A stretch of DNA of 64,000 nucleotides from Stomorhina lunata (GCA_933228675.1 OW121741.1:60448863-60512862), one strand, 5' to 3'. Counted from the stretch's first letter, positions 23,618 through 36,010 are shown. Made by a program: numbers and translations. Notes: generated by a model from the letters alone, not told the origin.

Positions 23618-24015
23618 AATTACAATTTTTGTTTGTCAGTTTTATGAAATATTACACTTTAAATTTGGATGAATTTTAATTTAATATTTTTATGTTATTA
23701 TTTCAAATCAGCAATAAAATAGTATTTAAGAATTTAGTTTATGTAAATAAAAAGAGAATCAATAAATCAATCAAAGAAAGCGGTTGTTTTTACTTGTTTT
23801 TCCAATCATATAATAACCAAGTTTCAAGTGCTTGCGTTATTAGCCACCAACCAAGTTTAAGTGCTTGTGTTGGATAAATCACTTTTCTTGGAGCATCTCC
23901 TTGAAAAATCAAAAACCACACAATAACAAAGCGCCTTCTTGGTACATAACCTAGAAATCATCAACGGAGGTTAAGCAAACTAGCTTAACCTAATTCAACA
24001 ATACTGAATTGAACA
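23618..24015 (+). repeat. BEL-1 3' LTR, 5'-truncated
   Basis: Matches 15089-15486 of the 5' LTR to the final GAATTGAACA. The first 159 bases of the LTR are absent; env sequence is joined directly at a shared AATTACAATTTTT, indicating a deletion at a short direct repeat. The loss removes the polypurine tract. Confidence 0.88.
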
Positions 24016-24020
24016 GGGAC
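24016..24020 (+). repeat. Target-site duplication of BEL-1, right copy
   Basis: GGGAC after the 3' LTR, pairing with 14925-14929. Confidence 0.9.
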
Positions 24021-25232
24021 AATATGGTCCCCATAAATTTTTAGGATTAATAATTTTTAAAAAATAAACTTAATCTTAGTATAAAATATTTACTTAATGC
24101 CTTTTTATCAAAAGTTGCTGGAAAAAGTGACAAAACAATTTGTTGATAATTTTTCCAAGATTATTTTTTTTGATTATAAAAAATATTTTAACCCTTAAAA
24201 GACATGGAAGCAAAAATTATCTACAAATTGTGTTGTCACTTTTTTCAGCAAAAGTGACAAAACAATTTGTAGATAATTTTTGCCGAGATTAATTCTTTTT
24301 ATTAAAAAAATATTTTAACCCTTAAAAGACATGTTGGTAAAAATTATCTACAAATTGTTTTGTCACTTTTTCCAGCAACATTTGATAAAAAGGCATTAAG
24401 TAAATATTTTACACTAAAATTATGTTTATTTATTAAATAATATTAATCCTAAAAATTTATGGGGACCATATTGTCCCCATCAATTTTTAATTTTTGCTCC
24501 CATGTCTTTGAAGGGTTAAAATAATTTTTATAATAAAAAAATAATCTTGGTGTCAAATAATAACATTAATGGTTTTTAATCAAAATTTGCTGAAAAAGTG
24601 CAAAAAAAAACTTGGGTAAAATATTTTAACACATCGATGAGAGAAATTCAAATTTGTAATATTTGTTTAACAAAATTTTCAAAAAATTAAAAATGCGTCA
24701 GGTGGGTTCTAACCACCTGAGAAAAATTACTCATTTTCGATTATAAAGAAAACTAAGTAAATATTGTTATATTTTAACAAAATTAAACTATGAAGCACTT
24801 TCAAGTCTTAAAATGATAAATCATGTCTTGTCGAGCTTTTGTCCAAAGTAGTTTTTTCTAGCGGTGTATACTTAGGCGCATTGTCAAGGACACGAATTTT
24901 TTGGGGGAAAATAGCAATAACTTCAAAACTGTTTAATGGATTTCAAATATTGATGACTTCAATTAAAACTGCATTAGTTCACTTTTAGATTCCATTATCT
25001 TATCTCTTTAAAAAAAAATTGAAAATTGACAAAATGTAACAAAAACTGCAAATACTCTCAGTTTTCCCCATACAAATGGGCTCAAAAATTTTGGGGCCGC
25101 TGCGCGGGCTCGTATCATAAAAATTAATGAATAATATTTTGCACACTTCCGATTGACATAATTTCGCCATATAATTTCACTATTAGAAGTCGATCAGAGA
25201 CAAAAGTCAAAAAACGACCCACCCTAATGTAT
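24021..25232. repeat. Foldback-family element, central and right parts
   Basis: Right side of the host element into which BEL-1 inserted. 24021-24480 is the near-palindromic centre (GGTCCCCATAAATTTTTAGG...CCTAAAAATTTATGGGGACC). It is followed by an arm that ends GACCCACCCTAATGTATA. The same arm, with the same order of motifs, is found at 32360-33300 (inverted) and 43508-44404. Almost the whole left arm is missing: only 14891-14929 and perhaps 13566-13640 remain. No coding potential. Confidence 0.75.
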
Positions 25233-26063
25233 ACTTCACATATCCATTTTTAATGTGCATATATCAGGACTATATTAGAAAGTTAGTGGTTAACTAAGTT
25301 TATCTGCCAAGTAAGTGGACCGATTTAGATGAGTTCTTCATGAACAATATTTAGAAGGTGTCTTTTATCTGGAGGGAGTACTGACATTAAAATTAAAAAA
25401 AAAATCGAATTAATTTGTCTCAAAAATTTTGAATTTGGCAATTTGAAATACATCGATTTTACTATTTTAACCGTATCTTAGGTATTTATTGACCAATATT
25501 CATGAAATTCAATAGTGCTTTGCAGAAGAATTTTCTAAAGTTTGATATATAATTTATCTGGGCCCATCGTCAAGGAAAATTGTTTTTCTTGTTTTTGATT
25601 GTATTTTTTAAACAAATGAGCACTTTTTTGGGGAACATCAAATGTAGAGTTTTGGCGATATTTCAGGTATTTATAGGCCGAGAACTTCGCGGGAGGATTT
25701 TCTATAATATGATATATAACTTATGAAGGTTAGTCCACCATGAGTATGGTTTTTCTTTTCTATTGGAAATGCACTTTTCAATGAAAAATTTTATATGTCA
25801 CACATAAATTTTGGTATTTTGGCGATATCTCAGGTGTTATTCAACCGATTTTGACGAAATTTAATAGCATCTAGCAGCTTCACAAACTTGATTTCAACAG
25901 ACAGACAGACGGACAGACCGGCGGATAGACGGACATCGCTTAATCGATTTTTCTGCCGATTCTGAGTCGATCGGTATAAATTATTTGTCTGCGACAAATA
26001 ATGAAAAAATTACAAACTGAATGACAAACTTACTTATGACAAACCTATTGGTGAAGGGTATAA
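25233..26063 (-). repeat. HINE-like repeat, 5' part, reversed
   Basis: Ends on the plus strand with the GACAGACGGACAG tract (25901-25935), CGATTCTGAGTCGATCGGTATAA and CCTATTGGTGAAGGGTATAA, the reversed 5' end of the family. Confidence 0.65.
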
Positions 26064-26499
26064 AAAACACTAATTTTTACTCAAAAATAAAAATACACGT
26101 CTTACAAAATTAATTTATCAAATTACTTCAAAAAATACATCAAGTTTAAAAAATATAAGCAATTACTTTTTCATGAAATCTATTTTTAAAAAATTTTTCA
26201 ACTTATTTTTTTGGACTTCCAAAATATAGCTTATCAACAAGAAGCTTTTAACGAAACTGACTTTACTTGAAATATTAAAAACATCATACAAAGATTCTTA
26301 AATTATCGATATTTTAATATTTACCGTTATCCTCGCTTAGCAAATGTTGAGTAAGTACTTATGTAGAGAGTGTTGCCATATGGTCACGGTAGGACAAAAC
26401 GGGTTGTTTCAAAACCTGGTCCAGAAAGGACCCAAATAGGATAAATAGTGCACAAAATGGTGCAAAATTTAATATTTATCATTGAATTTAATAAACTAT

Positions 26500-26815
26500 A
26501 AAAGTAAGAATGTGTGAGAAGTTAAATTTTAAAAGTTTATAGAGCTATGTTAAGCAGTTAACAGGGGTACTGTTAATGGTAAAAAATTTAGCTATCACTT
26601 TAAAACCGATATTTATATAGTAACATTTTTTTTCGGAATTATTAAAACTTTGATTTTTAATTTTAAAAAGGACTCTAGTCCTTTTCTCGAAAATCTTAGG
26701 AGATGGGCGGATAAAATTTATTGGATATCATTTCAGAACGGACCTGAATAAATATCCAATGGTCAAAAGTGTTAACAGTTTGTTTTTTTTGGAATTATTA
26801 AGAGTGTTTGCATAT
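26500..26815 (+). repeat. Single satellite-type monomer with its left flank
   Basis: 26640-26808 contains one monomer of the 157-bp satellite (AAAAAGGACTCTAGTCCTTTTC, GGAGATGGGCGG, ATATCCAATGGTCAAAAGTG). Its left flank (AGAGCTATGTTAAGCA...AACAGGGGTACTGTTAATGG, 26540-26600) is the same as the left flank of the big array at 57405-57440. It therefore looks like an unexpanded copy of the sequence that became the satellite. Confidence 0.75.
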
Positions 26816-26841
26816 ATAAAAGTTGCACTTTTGATGATTTT

Positions 26842-27058
26842 GAAATAAGTTTGAAAATAAAATAAGTCCCCAAAATATCTTTAGGGACTTATTTCATTTC
26901 AGAATTTTGAGGAGTTATTTCGTATGAAATATCAAAAACGAAATAAGTCTCAAAAAATGATGAAAAACGTTGTTGTTGCCACACACATATTTTTTTGGGG
27001 AGTTATTTCATTTTAGTTTTGGGGACTTATTTCGTGGGGAGTTATTTCATGCCGCCAA
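26842..27058. repeat. Cluster of short inverted repeats (GAAATAAGTCCCC)
   Basis: TGAAATAAG, AAATAAGTCCCC, GGGACTTATTTCA, GGAGTTATTTC, GAAATAAGTC, GGGGAGTTATTTCA and GGGGACTTATTTCG alternate in both orientations, so the stretch can form several alternative stem-loops. No further identification. 27059-27551 shows nothing else recognisable. Confidence 0.55.
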
Positions 27059-27551
27059 TTAAAGTATTATTCATATATCGCCAAAAAATTAAATTTATGG
27101 GACATACACACATTTAAAAACCGTTTTAAATACCGATATTTGAAACTTTCTTAGATCAGAAAATCAATAAACATATATTAGTATTTTTGTAGGACTCACC
27201 TAAATCAGTGTTCAGAAACATGCATACTTTTAATTGACCAAAATCTCTTTCTATTCTGTACTTGTTGTAATCTTAAAAGTTTAATTTTTTGAAATAGTGT
27301 AATTTTCGGTTATAATTTTATTAAATTTGTTCTCAAATACAATTTACCATGTACTCTGCAAAACTTTTCATTATCAAATAATGAGTTAAACAGCTAAACT
27401 ATTGAACACGAACTACTTACTCATTCGCTGTTTACATCATTACATTAACTTGGGGATGTCATTGAAGGTTTGTACTTACCAATTGCAGAAAAGTAATGCC
27501 TTGGGTAAGCAATTGGAAAACAACAACAAAAACTTTTTAGTTGTTGTTTTA

Positions 27552-28809
27552 TTATACCCTTCACCAATAGGTGACAGTGTATTATAAGTTTGTCAGTTTG
27601 TAATTTTTCCATTATTTGTCGCAGACCCCACAAAATTTATACCGATAGACTCAGAATCGTCAAGAGAATCTGTCTGTCGGTCTGTCTGTCTGTTGAAATC
27701 ATGTTTGTGAAGCTGCTAGAAAGTGTATTGACATAAATTGTATATCAGATTTATTTATTTTCCTACGCAGCACGCTATTAAATTTCATTAAATCGGTTGA
27801 AAAACACCTGAGATATCGAAAAGTACATTTCAAAAAGAAAAGAAAAACCAGACTCATAATGGACTAACCTTCATAAATTATTTATCATATTATAGGAAAT
27901 CCTCCTGCAAATAATGTTAAATGTTAAATTTCATCAAAATGGGCCTATAAACACCTGAAATATCGCCAAAACACTACATTTGATATTCCAAAATAAGAAA
28001 AACCATTTTCTTTTACGATGGAACCGTATAAATTATACATCAAACTTTAGGAGATTCTCCCGTGAAGAGGAAATATTGGTCATAAACACCTAAGATATTG
28101 TAAAAACAATAAAATCTATGTATTGCAAATTGCCAAATTCAAAATTTTTTGAGAAAACTTTATTTGATTATTTGCAATTGCTCAGGTGTTTATGGACCGA
28201 TTTTAATGAAATTTAATAGTGTGTATTGAGGAAGTACGTTCTAAAACTTGATATATTATTCACTTCGGTGTATTTTCGAGGAGCTTCACCAACCTGATTT
28301 CATTAAAAGGAGATATTTTATACTCGTATATCTGAAATCATACTGACTTTTGAACATTATAAAAGAAATATATTTATGTATGACGTGCCTGTATAATTCC
28401 ATATCAGATTTTAGGAAAAAAAACGGTCCACCACCACCTGGAATATCTCCAAAACCCTACAATCGATGTACCACAAATTGCTGAATTTTACTTTTTTTTA
28501 CTTTTTTAACTTACATATTTGGTATTTTGGCGGTCCGTAAGCAAATGAGGTTATGGACCGATTTTGATTAAATTTAGAAGCGTGCTGAGTAAATACATTT
28601 CTTCAAAAAACATAGTTTTTGGCAATTTGCGAAACAGCGAGTCTGTTGTTTTAGTGATATCTCCGGTGTTTATTTAAATTCTGAAACGTGATATAAATTT
28701 TGATGTCAGTACTCCCTCCAGGAGCTCCACAAACCCGATATCAGATCAGCAAACTGCATATGACATGAATTTGCGGTCTGACATTAGAACATTGTGAAAA
28801 CATTATCAC
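27552..28809 (+). repeat. HINE-like repeat, left piece (interrupted)
   Basis: Starts TATACCCTTCACCAATAGGTG and carries the CTGTCTGTCGGTCTGTCTG tract near 27670. Runs in diverged form to the transposon at 28810; related sequence resumes after 30161 (ATTATATATCAAAGTGTAGGTAATC). Confidence 0.6.
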
Positions 28810-30161
28810 CCCAATTATGAACAAAAACTCACGGCGAGTTTTTTCACTTTTCACTACTCCCCTATTATAAATAAAATTTCTCACGCAAATTTTTCACGTT
28901 CACTTTCTCCCCTATTATAAACAAATTTCGAAAATGGGAAACTCTTCACAGTGAAAAAAGTAGGTATTACGAATGTCAATTAAAGTGAGAATGTGAGATT
29001 AAATTTTAAGAAAAATTCCGCCAAATAATTACAAGGGAGCTGTGCTTAAAAATGTAAGTATTCAAATTAAAAAATAAAAAACTAAATAAATACTTAAAAT
29101 ATTTAACAGGTCTAAGATAACAAATAAGAAGCAGATGGAAATTCTTTTGGATAAAATGCAAGCTTTCCCTGATAGCGCTCGTGGTATGTTCAAAGGAAGC
29201 AGAGAGGAGTTAAACCGTTTTTGGCGCGGCTTGGAAGAGGAATTGAACTCATCAGGGCCTCCATCAAAAAGCGTTTCGGAGTGGAAGATGGTAAGATTAA
29301 TAAAATTGTGTAAACATTTTGTTAAAAAGGCTAAATATATTTCAGGTATGGAGTGATCAAAAGAGGTATGTTCGACAAAAAGCTGCTCAAAATCTTAAAT
29401 TCTTCAAAGGAACTGGCGGCGGACCAAATGCAGAGCAGAAATTTACTTCGAATGAAGAGGCCATATATAATTTGATTGGAATGAAGGAGTCAGTTGAAGG
29501 TGTAGCCAGCACATTTGGATTGGGCTGTTCTTCTGCAAGCAAAAATGCAGATAAAGAAATTGAAGCTGCACTGAACCAGATTTTAGCAGATGATTTTGAA
29601 AACATAAACGAAGTTCAAAGTGAGAAAGAGGTTCCATATCAACCACCAGCCAAAAAAATGAAAAAATCGCCAGTTGTTCCGCCCGCTCGCTCTTCTACTG
29701 CTGACATCCTAACAGAAGAAATTTCTATTCAAAAGAATATGTTGGAAACGATGAAAAAGCAGAATGAAATTACAAAGAAAATTTATCGTTCCATAGACTG
29801 GCTTTATGATGTCAAGAAAGAGGAGTTAAAAGAGCAAAAACGGCATAACCTTGTAATGGAACAGTTAAGGCTAACGGAAGTTTTATTAAAAAATGTCGTA
29901 TTTTTTACTTAAAATTTTGTATTTTTTATTAAAAAAATTATTTTGTTTCTTTTTACAAAAATATTTTGCAAATTTTCTTGTGTTTTTTCTAAACTTTTAT
30001 GTTAACGCAACACAGCTCAAAGCAAAACATCTGACTTCGAAAATTCTAAATTCCTTTTCACATAATACTATTCTCACCGTCTTTTCATAATAGGGGAGTT
30101 TGATTTGCGTGAAAAGTCATCTCACCGGGAATTAAACTCACCGGGAGTATTTATAATTGGG
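28810..30161 (+). mobile_element. Small DNA transposon carrying a zeste/Myb-like gene
   Basis: Starts CCCAATTATGAAC and ends GTATTTATAATTGGG (inverted 9-base core CCCAATTAT). Inside the ends, CTCAC.G.GAGT motifs and CCCCTATTATAAA (28858, 28910; inverted at about 30088) recur in opposite orientations at the two ends. The target duplication is not clear. It carries one spliced gene for a Myb/SANT-like protein and no nuclease. PIF/Harbinger elements encode such a protein next to their DDE transposase (known), so a non-autonomous Harbinger-like element is the best guess. Confidence 0.6.
29052..29912 (+). CDS. Zeste/Myb-SANT-like DNA-binding protein (three exons)
   Basis: Predicted exons: up to 29053, 29110-29290, 29346-29912. 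Both introns are short with strong sites: 29054-29109 (GTAAGTA...AACAG) and 29291-29345 (GTAAGA...TTTCAG). The start codon is probably built by splicing: A-T at 29052-29053 and G at 29110 give ATG in frame with MSKITNKKQMEILLDKMQ, which fits the usual beginning of this family (x-T-x-x-Q-x-x-x-L-x-x-x-M, F-P-D-x-ARG); an in-frame ATG at 29135 is the alternative. About 249 residues. The Myb/SANT-like domain covers roughly residues 1-85 (FWRGLEEELNSSGPP, then after the second intron VWSDQKRYVRQKAA and GTGGGPN). The C-terminus is Lys/Glu-rich and coiled-coil-like. Probable role: binding the ends of its own transposon in the nucleus. No stop or frameshift is visible. Confidence 0.75.
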
Positions 30162-30821
30162 CTGTATATGTATGATATTAAAATATTATATATCAAAGTG
30201 TAGGTAATCTTTCAGAACTTACATTAAATACATCTCAGTACAGTTCTAATATAACATCATTACAAAAGAGATATCGCCAAGAGAATAAAATCAAGATAAC
30301 ATTTTTAAAGAAAATACGATAGAACTTTTGTGGCTGTATTTGTATTGAATCGATGCATATGGAAATGATGGTTATCTTTCTAGGATTTACACAGAAAATA
30401 ATTCAATCAAATTGACAGCCCAATATCTTTTCAAAAATATATTTTGCATATACATCTAGACCTAAAGTTCTTTAAGGAATATGTATGTAGAATACATGTA
30501 GTTACGAGCCTACTCTGAAATGGTTCGATAAAAGATAACATTCAAATATTGTTCATGAAGAACAAATCGAAATCGGTTTACTTATTTGGGAGATGAACTT
30601 GGTTAACCACAGACTTTCTAATATAGTTCTAATATATGCACATTAAAAATGCATACATGAAAAATTATCTTTTAAAATATAGTTTGGATACCAAGTCCAG
30701 AATAATACTTCTCAAATATTATCGCTTAAGTATTCACCTTAATAACTGCATTAACTTTAAAGTTATAACTTTTCAAGTACTTTTTCGATATAGATATTTT
30801 ACGTTAGTAACTATAAGTTTT
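30162..30821 (+). repeat. Diverged HINE-like sequence
   Basis: Continues the copy interrupted at 28809 (GTAGGTAATCTTTCAGAACTTACATT; later ATCGGTTTACTTATTTGGGAGATG). Ends where a new copy begins. No gene. Confidence 0.45.
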
Positions 30822-31019
30822 TATACCCTTCACCAATAGGTGAAAGGGTATTATAAGTTTGTGATTCCGTTTGTAATTTTATAATATATATATATAAATT
30901 ATACCGATCGACTCAGAATCGGCAGGAGAATCTATTTCGCGACGTCCGTCCGTCTGTCTGTCCGTCCGTCTACCTGTCTGTCCTTTTTATACCCTTCACC
31001 AATAGGTGAAAGGGTATAA
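30822..31019 (+). repeat. Two short HINE-like 5' ends in tandem
   Basis: TATACCCTTCACCAATAGGTGAAAGGGTAT occurs at 30822 and again at 30988. The first copy runs only to the CCGTCTGTCTGTCC tract before the second starts, so both are severely truncated. Confidence 0.65.
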
Positions 31020-32359
31020 ATATACAAATTTTATTTTTAGGTTAAAAATAATGTGACAATAACTTTGTTTTCCCTGTTTTTTTGTTTTGTTGTAATTTTT
31101 GGAGAAGTATTTCTATACGATTTTTTGTAAATTGTTTATGCAATTAATAAACAATAAAGAAGTTTCTTTTATTATTTTTAAATTTACACAATTTAATTCT
31201 TGCTTTTTGTATAAGTTTTTATATAACTTTGACCCTTAGTCGTTCTTATTGGACAACTCGCGGTACATGTTAACTCACTACATTTAGGATTTTTAATGTA
31301 GTTCCTTGGGTGATATCACGAAGAGGTCAGTATCCACAGTTGTGATGAAAGATAACCAAGATAAGTCTGGGCTTACCAAGTTAAGACCGATCAGAACCGT
31401 TCTTGGCATCCAACATCCGCTACATAATCAAAATTGACTCATGATGGTATTTTTTTTACTATCGTGAGTTAGTTTTCCAACATTTTTTGTAATATTTAAT
31501 AAGTAATATTTAAGTTTTTAAAATTAAAAAATCAATTAAAAACAATTTTTAATAAAAAAAAATTTAAAAAAATGTTTGGTCTTGGTGGAATTTGAACCGG
31601 GGCCATTCAGGTCAAATTACCATTTTAATTACAAATAACTACATCCGTAATAACTTATTAGTTATTCGGAGGGTCAGTTGTAGTCATTACACGGGAACCA
31701 GTTACCAGAGTATATGTCATTACCAAAGTTTTGCTGGGTATCTATTCAAATTATGTCCAAAAATTTAAAATGACAGGTACGGCGAAACTGTATAAGATAT
31801 CAACCTAAACTATTTTTTTATTCAATTCTCTCTATTTTAAAATGCCGATGGAAAAATTTTAAATTCTTAATATTTGTTTAACGAAATATTCTAAAACTTA
31901 AAAAGTCAGCTTTGAAAACGTTCGTAAAATAAAATATAATTTTCCAGAATAAGAAAACTATATAAATTCGAATATAGTTTAACAAAACTGAATTATTTAG
32001 TACTTACAAGTCTTAAAATGGCAAATCATGTCCTAACTTGTAGTTTCTGTAAATTTTGTTGCTGCATATCCTTAGGCATGTTAAAAATGACACGAATTTT
32101 CTGGGGAAAATTGCAATAACTCCAAAAATATTGCATGGTTTATTGTCTCTAAGAAAAGCTTTTTTAGTTATATTTTACATTCTTTATTGGTTGAAATTTC
32201 GCTAAAACCAAAAAACTAGTCAAAATAATTTTTCCCAGATGTGCGCCACATCAAGACATTGGAAGAAAAGATTTTTTTCGAAAATTAAGATATACATCTT
32301 CGATTTTTAATACAAGAGAATCGAATTTGAAAAAAATTGCTTTTCGCTCCACCGTAATA
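31020..32359. other. AT-rich stretch; foldback-family fragment at its end
   Basis: No gene found. 31586-31605 on the minus strand (CCCCGGTTCAAATTCC) looks like the B box of a tRNA-derived SINE, but I see no convincing A box. From about 31850 the sequence is a diverged copy of the foldback arm (TGGCAAATCATGTCCTAAC, CACGAATTTTCTGGGG) in the opposite orientation to the arm that starts at 32360. Confidence 0.45.
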
Positions 32360-33306
32360 TACATTAGGGTGGGTCGTTTTTTGACTTTTGTGTCTGATCG
32401 ACTTCTAATAGTAAAATTATATGGCCAAATTATGTCAATCGGAAGTGTGCAAAATATTATTGATTTATTTTTAGGATACGAGCCCGCGAAACGGTCCCAA
32501 AGTTTTTGAGCCCATTTGTATGGGGAAAACTGAGAGTATTTGCAGTTTTTGCTACATTTCGTCCATTTACAATTTATTTTAAAGAGAAAAGATAATGAAA
32601 TCTAAAAGTGAACTAATGCGGCTTTATTTGAAGCCATCAATATTTGAAATATTTACTTAGTTTTTTTCATAATCAAAAATGGGTCATTTTTCTCAGGTGG
32701 GTTTCAAAACGCATTTTTTAATTTTTTGAAAATTTTGTTAAACAAATATTACAAATATCGGTGTGTTAAAATAGACAAAAAAATTCAAAAAAATTGAGGT
32801 CGATATCTCAAACCATTTTGCCGTACCTTGTGTTCGAATTCGACGAATTTTGCAAAAAAGTATTTTTTTGCTCATAATTTGAGTAAATGCTTCATAAATC
32901 TTATTTATGTTCAATTTTAATAATGTTTATAAGAAATAAAATTATCCATACTATGGAAAATATAAACAGGTTCTTTGTTTTTAAAATTGGGTAAACCTAA
33001 CCCTTTTTTCCGGTGGCAAAAATGAAAAATTTGATTTTTTGTATTTTTTGTAAATACATAATGTTATTAATTTATTACTGAATTTTAATAAATATACTTA
33101 AAAGTAATTATTTTACACTAAGACAAAGTCTTCTTTATTAAAAAAAATATTTAAACTCTTTTTAGACATGGGGTCAAAAATGACCCAAGTTTTTTTTTGG
33201 CACTTTTTCAGAAAATTTTGATTAAAAACCATTAATGTTATTATTTTGATTAAATTTTGATTAAAAACCATTAATGTTATTATTTGACACCAAGATTAAT
33301 TTTTGA

Positions 33307-35112
33307 TACCCTTCACCAATAGGTGAAATGGTATTATAAGTTTGTGATTCCGTTTGTAATTTTTTTATTAGTAATCGTAGACCCAATAAAAATTATACCG
33401 ATCGACTCAGAATTAGGAGGAGAATCGATTAAGCGATGTCCGTCTGTCTGTCCGTCTGTCTGTCTATTGAAATGAAGTTTCTGAAGCCCCTGGAGGATGG
33501 ACCTACATAAATTATATATGAGATTTTAGGAAATTCTCCCGCAATGAACGCTATTAAATTTCATTAAAATCGGTTTATAAACACCGAAAATATCGAAAAA
33601 AATACGAAAAATTAGACGAAAATTTTAAAATTTTTGACTGAAACACACTTTTAAATAAGAAGAGCAAAAAGATAATTATCAAAATCGGTCCATAAACAAC
33701 TGAGATATCGCATAAACACTAAGTTTTAAACATTATTATAACATTTGAGAATGTATTATATATCAAATTATAGGTAATCCTCCTAGGAAGTACAAAAATG
33801 CAGTTAAGTACATGATATCCTTTCAAAACCTACATATGTATGTATGTTTGTATGTATCTCATATATTAACGAAAGTTTTTTAATTGCAATTAGGAGAAAT
33901 CCATTCACGTTTGACAATTGTTCCCGTATAACTTTGCCTAAGGCAATCTCTTAGTAGCTGATAAATGACAAATTAAAATAGATACGATGATGACATTTAG
34001 TATAAAGACGTTGTACAATATCGTTATTCAGGGCGATAGCGCCTAAAATAAACTTTCTAGGTGGACAAAATTTGACAAAAATATTTCTGATCTCTTGAAA
34101 AGTTCGCTATTGAAAATGGGCCCATATAACCCCGACCGGGAATCACTTCAATGCTGATAAATTAAATCACATTATAATTGCACAAAGAACTAGAGCAGAA
34201 CTTTCCGAACATCCATCGGACAGATCGAAAAAACAATGCATCCCAATATATATGAAGTATTCATCTTAATTAGTTAACTTCAGATAAATAAGTAAATCTT
34301 CAATAACTTTTCCGACAAACCTGATATCCATCCATTCAAAAGCTATATATTTCACGTATGTATCCAAAACTAAGAGTGTATACCCTATAATTCTAAGGCT
34401 TTACATTGACAATCATTGTTAAAGCTTTGACCTGAATCAGTCCGATAACTTCAGAGTTTTACATAACTAATCAAGAACTTTTACTAGTTGGAAAATCCGT
34501 TCGAATTAAAGTACACAACCCTCACTGGGCACTGTGTTTTTGGGTTGCATCTTCATCAAATCGATATGCTTTTGCAAATCTAAGGGCATCTACATTTTGA
34601 AGCATCTTTTCTGCATGGTTTATCTGGTCTATCGAACTTTATTAAATGTTCGTAAAATATGTGTCTATTTTATTTGGAAGCTACTGGCTGGCTTTAATAA
34701 GCTTTCTCTACTTGTAGTCTAGTAATCATTATCTTTCACAAAGGGACCACTTTTAAACCCAAGTGACGCTGCCCTAGACATCAGCCACCTGCGCAACCTA
34801 ACCTTTGGGTCCATAACTATTCTAGATGATAACGCCACCGAAAAGCTTTTTGTTTTCCGACTCTTAATTTTAAAGACTCCTTGCATATAATACTAGTATA
34901 ACCAAATATTGCTAGGAATTACATTTAGTATGAACAAACGAAAATTAATATAGATATCAAGCATTTATGTGGAGCTCAACTAAGTCAGTAATCAGAAACT
35001 ATATAATTATATATATATATATATTCTTGCGATTTTGTATTTTACTTTTGGAACACCATTGGTGAAGGGTATCTAAGATTCGGCAAAGCCGAATATACCA
35101 CTCTTACTTGTT
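33307..35112 (+). repeat. HINE-like repeat inserted in the foldback left arm
   Basis: From ATACCCTTCACCAATAGGTG to CCACTCTTACTTGTT, complete at both ends, 1.8 kb. Lies between ATTAATTTTTG and TTATTATAAAAAATATTTT of the foldback element. Carries the CCGTCTGTCTGTCC tract near 33440. Small ORFs (for example 34534-34722) are not supported as genes. Confidence 0.7.
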
Positions 35113-36010
35113 TTATTATAAAAAATATTTTAACCCTTCAAAGACATGGGAGCAAAAATTAAAAATTTATGGGGTCAATATGGTCCCCATAAATTTTTAG
35201 GATTAATATTTTTAAATAAATAAACTTAATCTTAGTGTAAATATTTACTTAATGCCTTTTTATCAAAAGTTGATGGAAAAAGTGACAAAACAATTTGTAG
35301 ATAATTTTTGCTCCCATGTCTTTTAAGGGTTAAACAATTTTTTTTAATAACAAAAATTAATCTTGGCAAAAATTATCTACAAATTGTTTTGTCACTTTTT
35401 ACAGCAACTTTTGATAAAAAGGCATTAAGTAAATATTTTACACTAAGATTAAGTTTATTTATTTAAAAATATTAATTCTAAAAATTTATGGGGACCATAT
35501 TGACCCCATAAATTTTTAATTTTTGCTCCCATGTCTTTGAAAGGTTAAAATATTTTTTATAATAAAAAAAATTAATCCTGGTGTCAAATAATAACATTAA
35601 TGGTTTTTTAATCAAAATTTAATCATAATAATAACATTAATGGTTTTTAATCAAAATTTTCTGAAAAAAGTGCCAAAAAAAAACTTGGGTCATTTTTGAC
35701 CCTATGTCTAAAAAGGGTTAAAATATTTTTTAATAAAAAAGACTTTGTCTCAGTGTAAAATAATTACTTTTAAGTATATTTATTAAAATTCAGTGATAAA
35801 TTAATAACTTACGTATTTAAATAAGAGTGGTATATTCGGCTTTGCCGAATCTTGGATACCCTTCACCAATGGTGTTCCAAAAGTAAAGTACAAAATCGTA
35901 AGAATATGTTGATAATTATATAGTTTCTGTTTACTGACTTAGTTGAGCCCCACACAAATGCTTCATATGTGTATTAATTTTCTTTTGTTCATACTAAATG
36001 TAATTCCTAG

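Larger units (their letters stand above)
14930..24015 (+). mobile_element. BEL/Pao LTR retrotransposon BEL-1 (old, broken)
   Basis: LTR-gag-pol-env-LTR order on the plus strand, 9.09 kb, flanked by GGGAC duplications. The clade is set by the domain order (DUF1759-type gag, CCHC knuckles, DUF1758-type aspartic protease, RT with YVDD, RNase H with TDASEKAYGAA, HHCC/DDE integrase). The LTRs differ at about 15 of 386 aligned bases by eye, so the insertion is not recent. It is disabled by a nonsense codon, several frameshifts, deletions in RT and after RNase H, a 1.24-kb internal insertion and a deletion that removed the end of env, the polypurine tract and the start of the 3' LTR. Confidence 0.92.

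Noticed and set aside
31580..31650. tRNA gene or SINE promoter on the minus strand (GGTTCAAATTCC)
   Set aside because: A B-box-like match alone; no acceptor stem pairing, A box or anticodon arm could be recognised.
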